From Limnephilus marmoratus (taxonomy: Eukaryota > Arthropoda > Insecta > Trichoptera > Limnephilidae): a DNA stretch of 64,000 nt. Every line of letters begins with the position of its first letter. The first letter of the stretch is position 1. Made by a program: the position numbers and the translations under genes. The stretch is taken from contig OU862910.1 in the NCBI GenBank assembly GCA_917880885.1, positions 17,310,710 to 17,374,709 on the forward strand, read 5' to 3'. This document shows positions 10,036 through 20,544 of the stretch, piece after piece. The notes beneath the pieces were generated by a model. The model was not told the origin of the DNA, made no database searches, and saw only the letters and a program-made list of their open reading frames with translations.

Positions 10036-11962
10036 TACATATTGCGTGATAAACTTATGAAACTTTTTCAGGATTTGAATTAAGATTAATTCGAAATCAT
10101 AAATACAAAGCTTCTGTCTGTTTATTTGGCTGAAGCAGCAAAAACTCTCGAAATGTTATCTCTGGCGTAGTAAATTTTTTTCACAATCATAATTGTTTGT
10201 AATTCCTATATCTAAACAAATATTATCCACACGCAACGTTATTTTTATCATCAGTTAAAGATATTTAAAATATCAGTTTAACTAACTATCGATATATAGA
10301 ACATTGGTAGGTACCTACATAATAATATTATTTTTCCGATGTTTTCTAAGTACATATTTTAGCTCCCAATGTCATCTCCACTTTGAACTAAGTAACCACG
10401 AGTTGTAACATTATTCTTAAAAGATAAAATTACGCGCCTTATTGTTTATTTCACATTTTATATTTATAAATATAAAACAGTGTCTAAAAGTCAAAATTTT
10501 ATTTATTTTCTGTGTCTTGTTCTACTTCATGTTTCCTGTAGGTTAGCGCGATTATGGCACCACCTTACGTGGGTTAGAATGAGACTGAATATTCACTCTA
10601 TACGAGCTATGCCTGTGGATCTCGATATGATATGTTTACTGAAACAAATAGCAAAGGTAATTTCACAAGGGTACTTACGATAGTTTGATGGCAATCTTGC
10701 CCGGTTTGGGGAACCCTCGTGGTCGATTCGGCTATTGTGGTTGAACCACAGGTAATTGCAAGTCAGTTTGATAACGATTAAGATGAATTAACGGTGGTAA
10801 TTTCACTTTGCGAGTCTGTTAGCTTGTCTCGATAAAAACGGTAAGATGTTGACAGAAGCTTTACAATGAGAAGACTAAATACACTTTTTCGTCTCCTTGA
10901 CAACGGCTGTCAGCGGAGAGTTATCAGCCAGGGTAGGCACCCAAGTGCGAATTTCACCAATAGGTTTGATTTCTGGCCTCTGTATGTGAAACAGAACAAA
11001 CCAAATATATTGAAAATATAAAAGATGTGCTATCTGCAGTTTTTACTAGGTGGGATTGCGCTTCCGGGTGTCGTCGATATTGTTTACCAATTAACAAATA
11101 AACTAAATGAACGAATATTTAACGAATAAACCAAACGAACGTTAAACTAAATGAACGAATTATTTCCGTATTCAAACCATATTCTTAACCAATACTAATG
11201 CACACCTTCAAAAAATCAACGATATGAACAAATTCTTTTCGTATGCAAACTACCCTGATTAGGTCGTAGTCCGCCGACAGTTGCGCGGACATCATAGCAT
11301 ATCTCTTTTGTATTTCAATATCTTTGGAAAAAACCCATCGAGATCCAATTAAGCGTTATAAAACATTTCCCTTTACTTAGATTTATAAATATTATCTACA
11401 TTTCAATGATAGATAAAGTTTAGTTCGTATTAAGTCAACTAATTTTTTTAATTTATTACTTTGCGTGGTGCTTTTGGCATAATCATATCTTCGTGAAATG
11501 TTTGTTTTGTTCTCATTAATCCAATCTGAAACTTATTCATTATTCAGAGATGTCAAAGTAAATACCTTGGGATATCCTTGTCATAAACCGAGACGTTTAA
11601 GATACCAATCTCAGTACAAGAAGTAAGATTTTGGTACTGTTCGCGTACAGCGTACAGTCTGCCAACAAATTCCACAAAAAGTTTAGTAAAACTTTCCCTC
11701 CGAATTTGACAAATTAACAATGGACAGAAAAAGGTATAACACGATTTTTTTCAAGGTATTTTTTTAATTGCTCCGAGTGTGCAAATTTCCTGCGTAGTTT
11801 TTTTTTTGATTTGGCGTCTATTAATTGGCTTCTTTGAAATATTCATTTAAAAAATACTAAAAAAGTGCTTCCGCGCAAATTATCTCGTGATCAGTGTTAA
11901 AACTGCAAGAAGGCGAAACATTTGTCACGTATGGTAATAATATTACAAAACAGTATTAGTTT
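10036..11962. other. No gene seen
   Basis: Mixed AT-rich sequence. Short direct repeats of AAATGAACGAAT/AAACGAACG lie at 11100-11160. No supported gene or element boundary. Confidence 0.55.
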
Positions 11963-12205
11963 ATTACAAAAAAGGACAAAGCGAATACGCAGAACAGTTT
12001 ACTGTACAAGGGAATGAAGTTATATAACTCACTACCAGAAACTTTAAAGTCCACACCAATTGGAAAGTTCAAGATGTATTGTAGGAGCTACATAAAACTT
12101 GAAAAAATATAGTGAATAATATATGAAATATTATAATTAATTAGAAATTTGTAAACTTAAATGCACAAGTTACTAAAATAAAAATTATTATTATTATAAA
12201 TAAAC
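11963..12205 (+). pseudogene. 5'-truncated LINE: C-terminal codons and 3' UTR
   Basis: From 11963 the frame reads ITKKDKANTQ, then NSLLYKGMKLYNSLPETLKS and FKMYCRSYIKLEKI to a TAG at 12110-12112. SL(L/F)YKG(M/L)K(L/I)YNSLP is a common C-terminal signature of CR1/Jockey-group LINE ORF2 proteins. An upstream in-frame TAG near 11957 marks truncation or decay. The 3' UTR ends in a short (ATT)n tract at about 12180-12197, a tail type used by several such LINEs. Confidence 0.7.
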
Positions 12206-12329
12206 TGTTTTTTGTAAATAAAAAAAAAATACCATAAAAAAAAAATTGAAAACCATTTTAGAATCTGACGCAGAATCTTCTTCCTTACAGGAGGTACCAC
12301 TAATTTCTGAACTCCGTTTGATGATTTGA

Positions 12330-12770
12330 TATTGATACGATACGATTGTACACCAGGGGACACTGATTTGTTAGGAATTGGAACAAGTGCTCTGAGGACG
12401 GGAAGGAGGTTGGAGTTTAATCGACAGGTATACATAGCAACCTAATAAGCCAATATTGGAATTTCGGATGGGCAGGAAAAAAAGAAAGGATTGAGCAATA
12501 TGATTTTTTTCTTTTCTTTGTGCCTTCCTACTTCTTGCCTCTTCTCAGCTTTTCTTGCGAAATAAAGGAATTTATTGAGCGTTGTTTTTTCTTCTTTACG
12601 AGTATGTCTTCCTTCTTTTCGTCTCTTCTCACAGTGTCTTGCAACTTTTTGGCCCTTTTGGTTCATCTTGTCTCTTCTTGGCTCTTCTTGTCTCTTCTTG
12701 TTTCTTCTCGTTTCTTTTGGCTCTTCTTGCTCCTGCATATTGTATTTTCTTATACATTCTTACTTCTAAC
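12330..12770. repeat. Dispersed repeat with 10 bp-period polypyrimidine minisatellite, copy 1
   Basis: The unique part (12330-12500; GGACACTGATTTGTTAGG, GAAGGAGGTTGGAGTT, AACCTAATAAGCCAATATTG) is nearly the same as 58830-59020. It is followed by a pyrimidine-rich array of 10-base steps such as CTCTTCTTGG and TCTCTTCTTG. The clearest run is about 12660-12740. Because 10 is not a multiple of 3, several overlapping plus-strand frames stay open here; none is regarded as a gene. Confidence 0.8.
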
Positions 12771-13566
12771 CTTACTTATCTCTTCTTGTCGTTTGATGAT
12801 CTGATATTGATGTGAAAAAAAACAAAAATCAAACGGATTTTTAAAAATTACATTATTTTTCCTTAGAGTATTGTCATTTAAAACTCCTTATGTTATTGCA
12901 GCGCCCTCCAATTTTGTCTAATATTGGTTGAGAGACTGTACAAGTGTACGAGTTTACATTGTACCGATTCTGACTTGGTAATTAATATTCATCAAGTTCG
13001 GGGAATGCGAACATTCCTCAGGATTATATAATATGTTTATTCTCCGGCAGCGAAAAAGTTATCCATCTGGTAACAGCAAATTTCCGGACGAAAAGAGAGT
13101 TCTAGAATCATTATGCAAACAGTTCTGTTTGTATAATGGGAATTTATAATAAGTACTTACATGTTATATTTTACAATATACTCGTACGCCATAATATCGG
13201 GACAAAATTCGAAATTCAAAATTCACCCGAAAGGAAAACGCAGAGATTTCCTATGTTTTTGAAATGAATGTTGATCTAAAATTTAAATACTCGTATGTAT
13301 CTAACCAGTAACCAGTGTTGTTCGATTTTTGTTCTGAGATAAATTGTTTCCACCATTGGTATTTCACTTAACCATAGATAATGTTTTCGTTGATACGAGT
13401 ATATTTTAATGTATATTTTAGATCATATATGTAGGTGTTCAGGATTTTCAAACGAATTAGCCAAGTGACAGAATTTATTTGTTGACACAAGGTAGGTATT
13501 TCCCAAATTGATTTGAGATTGCCTTGTCTGAAAGTGCAACAATTTAAGCTAGCTGTTCCAGGAACC
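12771..13566. other. No gene seen
   Basis: AT-rich sequence without a recognised repeat. Confidence 0.55.
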
Positions 13567-13592
13567 ACTATAATAATAATAATAATAATAAG
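13567..13592 (-). repeat. (TTA)n tail microsatellite of the ORF1 element
   Basis: Seven or so ATA/ATT trinucleotides follow the AATAAAGACT signal on the minus strand. This is the terminal tract of the retrotransposon. Confidence 0.7.
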
Positions 13593-13732
13593 TCTTTATT
13601 CCAGAATGTGGGGAGGTGAGTGCAATCCCACACATCCTATATAGATTAAGTACATACATAAAACACAAGTAAGTACATAAAAAAATACATATAAATATAA
13701 ATAAAATAAAATAAAATAAGTAGTAGGCATCA

Positions 13733-14833
13733 TTAGATAGTAGATATGCGCGGTTCTATAAATCTTCGGAATACAATTCCCTCCGGCCAAAGTTCTTCTG
13801 CCAGGAATTTCTTTAGTTCGATCGCTTTAACAGTGAGTTTAAAGGTGTTAAAAGGCGTAGGACGAAAAGGCTTGATTTTTTCAATCTTGGTACATTCCAG
13901 ATCTTTTTCTGTTAGGTAGTTATTGATGTTTTCCTCTGTAGTTTCCACAGTAAACCTCGAAATGTATACTGTTGTGAGTATGTCAGCCGACTTTAATGTT
14001 GTTGATGTTGCTTTACCTCTCAAGTTTCGGTTAATCTTCCGCGTTACTAATGTGAAACCGCTTTCGTCAGTCGCGGATGGCCGGTGTTGGTACCGCGGGC
14101 CGTGTTCGCGCGTTCCCTGTTTATTTGCTGAGTTTTCGGGCCTAAGTTCGAAGTCCGAACTCGGTCGTTCACGGCGATTACTGCTCCTTCGCTCTGTGCG
14201 TTCTTGTGTAGTTTTCGTGTGTGCGGTAGTTCCATTACTGTATGCGTTCTTAGATGCAGTCGATAAGTAGGTCGCTTCTGTCGGTATTTGTTTACTTTTA
14301 AGTTGTGGATTACCTACAGTTTTGCCGCTGTTTTGTTGCGAGTTCTCTGCTAAATCGCTTTGTATGTTTGGAGCATGCAGTTTTGTAATTTGTTCTCTTA
14401 GCGAAGCCAGTTCTTGCTTTAAATCATCATTTCTTGTGACCGATGAATCTTTTAATTCCGTTTTGATGAGAGTTATTTCTGTTTTCATATAATTAAGTTC
14501 CTTTAGAAGTTTAGATACGTCCACACTATCGAAGTTGACTGGAGGCAATTTGTGCAGCTGTCTGGCAACGAATATAGGCAGCTGGTCGGGGTCCGTCTCC
14601 TTCAACGCCCTCAGGATGTCCTGGAGATCTCTGCTAATCCTGCCATCTCCTTTCCGCAGAGTGCGTTTCTCCGGAAGCTTATCGAACAGGATAGTTTTTG
14701 CATCTTTTACATCCTCCTCCGAGAAGGTGGAAATACATAACTGGATGATGGCGATCTCGTCGAGAGTATCTGCCTTATTTTGCATAAAAGTGAGACACTC
14801 GTTTATGATAACGTTACATGAGTTACACGACAT
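13733..14833 (-). CDS. ORF1-like protein of a LINE (intact, 366 codons)
   Basis: Starts MSCNSCNVIINECL, giving a Cys cluster at residues 3, 6 and 13 that could bind a metal. Residues about 78-102 read LKETDPDQLPIFVARQLHKL, a pattern I associate with ORF1-type proteins of arthropod LINEs. Residues 105-152 are heptad-like and probably coiled coil. Residues 160-270 are polar and low complexity, likely disordered and basic. Residues 285-366 (VYISRF...LTEKDL...FKLTV) look RRM-like. The likely role is RNA binding and particle formation for retrotransposition, in cytoplasm or nucleus. The frame is intact, with codons less AT-biased than the flanks. Alternatives are a domesticated retrocopy or an independent gene. 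Confidence 0.75.
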   Translation of the reverse strand: MSCNSCNVIINECLTFMQNKADTLDEIAIIQLCISTFSEEDVKDAKTILFDKLPEKRTLRKGDGRISRDLQDILRALKETDPDQLPIFVARQLHKLPPVNFDSVDVSKLLKELNYMKTEITLIKTELKDSSVTRNDDLKQELASLREQITKLHAPNIQSDLAENSQQNSGKTVGNPQLKSKQIPTEATYLSTASKNAYSNGTTAHTKTTQERTERRSSNRRERPSSDFELRPENSANKQGTREHGPRYQHRPSATDESGFTLVTRKINRNLRGKATSTTLKSADILTTVYISRFTVETTEENINNYLTEKDLECTKIEKIKPFRPTPFNTFKLTVKAIELKKFLAEELWPEGIVFRRFIEPRISTI

Positions 14834-14880
14834 AGCTTAACAATACGTCCTTCCGTCACGGCGTTTACGGACTCATATAC

Positions 14881-14988
14881 TCATGTACATCTTAAGCCTT
14901 ACCAATTAGTAGGTATAGAAAACAAACAAAAATTACCTAAATTTCCCTTCATTCTAATTATTTATTAGTTTAATTTCCTAAAAACATA
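14881..14988. other. No gene seen
   Basis: AT-rich spacer between the ORF1 element and the small MITE. Confidence 0.5.
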
Positions 14989-15125
14989 CCGCCTTACTCA
15001 TAATTGCAGAAATACGATGATACCAGGATAATACGAACGATTAGGAGAAATTTTGTTCGACAATTTTACCTAACCCGTTCATATTATCATGGTATTATCT
15101 TATTCTGCGATTATGAGTAAGATGG
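14989..15125. mobile_element. Small foldback MITE flanked by ATA
   Basis: A near-complete palindrome of 137 bp. The left arm CTTACTCATAATTGCAGAAA continues to GATACC and GAACG; the right arm mirrors it with GGTATTATC and CTGCGATTATGAGTAAG. ATA at 14986-14988 and ATA at 15126-15128 could be a 3 bp target duplication. No coding capacity. Confidence 0.8.
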
Positions 15126-15806
15126 ATATTGTTTATTTACATATCTACGTTGCATATTGTTATCTACGCAAGGAGCTTGCCTGTGTTGTGGAAGATATTT
15201 TTTACAATGGAAATTTCATTCAGTAGTGGAAGACTCTAAGATAAAAAGAATTAAAATTAAAATTTAAATCTAAGAACCACATAAGCCCAACACAATTTAT
15301 TTTATTAAATATGTCAAACCACAAAGTGATTGCTTTCTACAATAATACAATTTATTTTGATATTTAAATTAATGGGGTTAATGTAATTTTTTTTTAAATA
15401 TTGATTCAGTAGAAAACTTAAAAATAATGTAAAAACAATTTTAAAATGAAAATTTACAAGCAATTAAAACAATTTTAACACAATAAAATGTCGCCGTTTT
15501 CGGGGGTTATTTATTATTAATAAAAGAATTTAAAGTAAAATTTAGCTATTTAAAATTGAAAATATGATCGCAATTTCGACACATAAAATTTCGATATTTA
15601 TGAAGCGTAAATTGATTTAGTATTTATAGTGGATGACTTTAATATAATGGCAATTTTATAATAAAAATAATGAAGTATTTATTTAAAAAAAATCTTTTCC
15701 AGGTGAAGGGTAAATATAAAAGAATTTATAATATTCTCTTTCATTTTCTTATTCGCTACTTTAATTGTCACGTGTGCAAAACACTTTTTGCAAGTTATGC
15801 TTTAAA
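15126..15806. other. No gene seen
   Basis: AT-rich, with many TAAAAT and AAATTT words. No gene or bounded repeat. Confidence 0.6.
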
Positions 15807-15965
15807 CTTTACAGTATTAAGATGAATTAATCGTTTGCCCCTTTCATATTGTATTTGTTGCATGTCTTTCTTGAAAGAATCGAGTTGGTTTATGGGCAAA
15901 ACTATGAATTCATATAGGGCGTATGTACGGGCGAAAACAATGAATTCATCTTAATACTTTAAGCC
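15807..15965. mobile_element. Foldback MITE
   Basis: AGTATTAAGATGAATT near 15813 is the inverse of AATTCATCTTAATACTTT at 15943-15960, with an adjoining inner inverted pair GTTTGCCC / GGGC(G)AAAAC. Palindromic, about 159 bp, non-coding. Confidence 0.7.
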
Positions 15966-17520
15966 GCCGCTACCCGAATTTCTACCGATTTCTTACATAA
16001 CTCCCGTAAACATTTAATGTTGAAAAAATTCAAAATTTCCTTCGGACATCAATCGTTAAAACAGAGATAAACTACCCTCTCAGGCCGTGTAAACAATGTG
16101 TAATTCTTTCAATGAACAATTTTTTAATTAGTAATGTTTTCACATCCGCGGCCGTTTGTCAAATGAATAAAATTTTCAAGGGGTTTTTTAGTAAGGCTGT
16201 TTAAGTTTTTAAGCCTTAAAAAATATATGTTATTTTTGAAGATAATATCTAAACGTGTTCCACGCCGAAATGTTTCTTTAAATGATACTTTAAGAAACAC
16301 GCCTTCCACGAGATTTTGGCTCTATTTTAAACGAGTCGTGTTTTATTAAACATTTTCACAATTTTCGCTTCGATTTTATCGCTTTAAATATAAGCGCTCT
16401 CCTCTAACATTCGTAATTACATATCTCTCCATCTTCTTTTTTTTGATGGCTGATAAGGCGCCTTAAAGCAGAAGTATTTTTCCCTAAAATAATTAAACTC
16501 GCGCCAGCTACGAACGAGTTCATTGTGAATTCTTCTAAGAATCTTAAATAGATTCATTACATTACATGGGTGGTAAAATGAATAATTGAAATTACATAGT
16601 TACTATATACAAAAAATAAACCTTCCTTCACAATTATTATTGTGTCGGTGTGTACAGAGTACATACAGCGAGATTTTTTTGTACAGCATTAAGAAATAAT
16701 ATGTTTCCTTCCTTTTTTCGAAGTCCCAATGTTAATAATAATTAATTTTCTTAACTGATTTGGCGGTTTGTTCAGCTTCAAGGAAGCGCGAAGAGCAAGA
16801 GATAAAAAGTCTGACATATGTGTACATTATGTACTTAGCCGTGGGAACACAAGTCCGCTCAGAGATCACTCGGCCGACATTTTATCTCTTGATGATCTCT
16901 TTATTTCCGGGAGTCGATTAACATTTTTTGCATTTCAGCAAAAGCGTTGCGTTAGCTGGGTTTTTCAGTGGCGCAACGAGTAACCGGCTGGAGTCTTAAA
17001 ATGGTTACCCTTTGAACTTTCGTTTGATTTGATCGCAAGTTGATTTTTTTTAACAGCACTAATGTAAAAATTATCAATTATACATAATTTAATAGAAACT
17101 GTAAGAATTTGTCAAGGAAGAAAGCTTTTCTGGTCCCTCACATTTTAATTCTATAAAAGGGTCAAATATGATGTGGAGCTAAATAATTAGGCAGGCTATG
17201 TTAAAGAACTCTAATCTGCATTGTATTCAAAACATTAAATAATCTAATAATTAAAAATCAAGCCCTATAAAACAAAGTTTTTTACTATAATCCATCCATT
17301 TAAAAATTATTTTAAAGCTAATTTTTTTGGTTTGACTGAATATTGAACCTTTCTCTATAGGGACTGGAGTCAGCAACGCTAACAACTGTGGCAAATCCCA
17401 ATTGGACAGGACTGACATTTATTTCGCATATTAACTGCTATAATTATATCCAGTTCATTGCCTCCTATGTGGAGTTAATATAAATATACACATTATCTAA
17501 GATGTTCAGTTAGTGTACGG
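15966..17520. other. No gene seen
   Basis: Ordinary AT-rich sequence. No repeat copy or gene recognised. Confidence 0.55.
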
Positions 17521-17943
17521 AAAAAAAAAAAAATATATATATATTTTTACCTGAATACCGCACAAGAGTCCCAACTACTCCCGTCTGGAGCCAGTGGGAC
17601 TATGCATCCCCAATTGGGGTATGTTGTGAGGCTGAAGGTAGTGGGGAGGGGAAGGAGATAGGGAAGAGGAAGGTGGGGAAGTAGGTACCTGGCTATTCAG
17701 ATCTGGTTACCAAACACGACTAATGCCATTTCAAGCAACGTTTCAATTCTGAATGGTGGTCTTACACCAGGGCGATACTGAGAGTATCTTCCACTCTGGA
17801 TCGTGCCGCAAATATACTGTTTAAATGAATAATTTATGAAATAACACGAATTAATCAAATAAAATTTATTTTCCACGCCGGGATTCGATCCCGCGCCCTT
17901 CGGAGTGCTAGTCAAAAGCCTTACCACTGGACTATGCCGGCCG
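17521..17943 (-). mobile_element. SINE-A copy 2, full length with tRNA head
   Basis: Read on the minus strand, the head is GGCCGGCATAGTCCAGTGGT (box A region), with box B GGATCGAATCCC at about 17880-17892. The body contains AGTGGAAGATACTCTCAGTA, CGTTGCTTGAAATGGC and a C/T-rich middle, then GATGCATAGTCCCACTGG. The tail is TTGTGCGGTATTCAGG followed by A-rich/(AT)n at 17521-17545. This is the best copy for defining the family. Confidence 0.85.
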
Positions 17944-19589
17944 TCAATAGCTACCAAGAAAGAATTTAACATACGAATGAATGGAAAAAGAAGGGTTTTT
18001 ACAGAAAATTATGGCACGAACGAGTGACAATTCTTTTTTTGATAATTTTTTTACATTTTTGGATCACCTTGAAATGGTTAAAACAAAAAAAACGTACGAC
18101 AGTGCAGAATAGGGTAGCATTCAGCCCTCTCCGCCAACTCTTGCTGAAAAATTAGGTGTGGTTACCTACTTACACATAGGCACGGCTTTTTAACCCAGAC
18201 TCTTTAAAAAAATCTTTAACCGCCGCGCCACTGTATTGCATCACTAACAACTGAATCGTGTTATATAACTTAAGAAATTTTATCGCAATCCAAAAATAAG
18301 TCGAAAGCGAATATCCGCGGCATAACGGAGAGAAGTGAAATTAAAATTCATAATGACACTTTGTACCGTGGATATCGAGATGTTTCAGGATTCACTTCAA
18401 TAAAGTGGCCGGTTTATGCTGAGAAGTCTGGCCAGTGAAATGAAGCTCAAATTTAGATGGGGTTGGGTAATTCAAGTGTCTCTACATAAACATGTTAAAC
18501 ATTTTACACAAGGAGCGGAGAGCATTGTGCAATATTATACCTGTACTTTAAAATAAACAGGTGGTTATGTTACGAGAACCGACGTACACTACCGTTCGTA
18601 TAAAGTACATGAAGAGAAATATTTTATTTTATTTAAAAAATAATTGCTTATTTTACAAAAAAATGGGTTTGCTTACTATTACACTAATTGGCGCTTGTAA
18701 ATGTAATTGTCAAAATGTATAAATGTAACAATTATAGCCTGTCAAATAAGTGTAGAAAATATAAAAAATGGAACTTCAAAATATGTAGACTGGCAACACC
18801 AATTTACCTGTCAAATATTATTTTAAAGTGCAATGACACTGATTGTATAAAACAAAGTAAACCACATTTAAATAAACATTTTTTGTTCTTAAAGAAAAAA
18901 ATTAAAATCGAAGAAGCACTGTTGTTGATACCTACTTAACGACATAAATTGGTTTAAATGGTGTTTTACAAAGTGATTTGCTTTCGTTTAATTTAACATA
19001 AATTTGAATTTAACATAAGATAAAAAGGAAGAATCACTAATGGTGAGTTTAGTTACTCTACTTTTAGATCTGAATGAGTTAAATATATTCAGATCTAAAA
19101 TTAAAGTGATTTAAAGCCCGGGTAACGCTAGGTACTTAAACTAGTATTAAATAAATGTGAACAATTTCTAAACTGTTTTATATTTTATTACAATATCGTT
19201 GCTCTTCATTATGTTCACACAAAATTGCAAACGTGGAATAATAATATGTAAACCTATAAGCAATTCTAATATTGAGATCAGTGGGTATCTATATTGCTAC
19301 GAAATTTTTTTTAATCACTTTTATGCCTTTTTAATTTTTTATAAAATTGTAGGTTACACAGCTTACATTAACACATTGATTTATATGTTTAGTATTGCCA
19401 TTTGAACAACAGTGGCGCCCTCCTATGTTTTCTACTCTTATTTGACAAACTGTATGTACCACCAGTTATTATTAATTAACCAACATAGTTTTAAAAATAA
19501 TAAATTAAGACGAAGAGGAAACGTAGGTACATAGATTGATTAAAATATCAATTTTGGTAAAATTTTGGATTCTTTTTATAAATTATAGG
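17944..19589. other. No gene seen
   Basis: AT-rich; one strong hairpin at 19062-19100, listed separately. Confidence 0.55.
19062..19100. repeat. Perfect 14 bp inverted repeat
   Basis: TTTTAGATCTGAAT at 19062-19075 and its exact inverse ATTCAGATCTAAAA at 19087-19100, loop of 11 bases. No flanking element recognised. Confidence 0.75.
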
Positions 19590-19950
19590 ATTTTTTACAG
19601 GAGACCCCGAGGAGAATAAATCCCTCAGGGCTTACGCCAACTTTGGGGATGCTGTGTGGATGGTATTTTAAGGGAAAGAAAGGATAGGAAGTTTTGGTAA
19701 GGAAAAATGTATGAGGGGTGGATAGGAGTCTGGGGTCAATATGTCTAAGAGTGACGGACGTATGAATCCATCCCTTCGAGTCGAGAGAGTCCGGCTAGAG
19801 AGGCCTAAGTTAAGTCTTCCTCAACCAACCTTTCTCGAATCCGACCCGCCACGCAATAGGTGGGCAAACGCATTGGCCGCCAAGACCTAGACAAACCCCA
19901 CCCCCTGAAGCCGTGCACCTCTGTTAAGTAGCCGAACGTAGCGAAAAATG
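19590..19950 (-). mobile_element. SINE-B copy 1 (long form, diverged)
   Basis: The minus-strand order is head (CGAACGTAGC, CGGCTTCAGG), GACCTAGACAAACC on plus, a GGATTCGAGAAAGG region, GTCCGTCACTC, then the LINE-B-type tail CACACAGCATCCCC and CCCTGAGGGATTTATT. Diverged from the consensus, with a shortened A tail. Confidence 0.75.
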
Positions 19951-20446
19951 AGGCGTTAGTACTGTCATTGAATTTTTATACACTTCTCGTTTTGTGTAGG
20001 AACAGATTAAATACACAGTCAATAAAGAATGATCCATAAAATCAAATGTTTTTCATTATGAAAAAAACCTAAAAAATGTTAAATTAAAAAAAAAACATAA
20101 ATGCATGTAGATCGAATCTCATTTTTTAATACACAATTAGCGGTATATTATCGAACGACATAAGTATATGTTATAAAATCCTTCATAATACAAACTATTA
20201 CGTAGGTACTTACGTACCTACATACGTAGGTGATAAAAATAAATATCAAAGCGGTAGCTTAAAATAAATAGAACCGAAGGACAATGTTTGCCCACTCTGA
20301 GGTTGATAATTGATTCTTACGACAATTATAACTCAACTATCACACAATCCTCCAGTTTGGGGGATGAATTTCAGGGAAATGAATGCCCCGCGGGGCTCGG
20401 AACCGAAGCAGATTGTTCCGGGTTCCATGGCCAGGAAACAGGTAAA
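19951..20446. other. No gene seen
   Basis: AT-rich, becoming GC-richer near 20390-20440. LINE-B 3' flank. Confidence 0.5.
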
Positions 20447-20475
20447 TTTTTTTTTTTTTTTTTTTTTTACATTAA

Positions 20476-20544
20476 CTCCACACAGGAGGCCCTGAGGAAA
20501 ATAATTTCCCTCAGGGCCTATGTCATCTGGGATGCTGTGTGGAG
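20476..20544 (-). promoter_or_regulatory. LINE-B 3' double stem-loop (likely RT recognition structure)
   Basis: The outer stem CTCCACACAG (20476-20485) pairs with CTGTGTGGAG (20535-20544). The inner 11 bp stem is AGGCCCTGAGG (20487-20497) with CCTCAGGGCCT (20509-20519). Both stems are retained in SINE-B copies, suggesting that the RNA structure is what the LINE-B reverse transcriptase binds. The function is inferred; the pairing is seen directly. Confidence 0.75.

Larger units (their letters stand above)
13567..14880 (-). mobile_element. ORF1-only non-LTR element
   Basis: Limits are inferred from the ORF1-like gene at 13733-14833, a 5' leader to about 14880, and a 3' end with GGAATAAAGACT followed by (TTA)n at 13567-13592. 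No reverse transcriptase lies between the ORF1 stop and the tail: the stop is only about 165 bases from the tail. This fits a deletion derivative that kept ORF1, as mammalian HAL1 elements did with L1. Confidence 0.6.

Noticed and set aside
12157..12815. Several overlapping open frames on both strands
   Set aside because: They fall in the dispersed repeat and its 10 bp pyrimidine array, which keeps multiple frames open. Amino-acid content is low complexity.
13923..14270. 115-codon plus-strand frame
   Set aside because: Antisense shadow of the ORF1-like gene.
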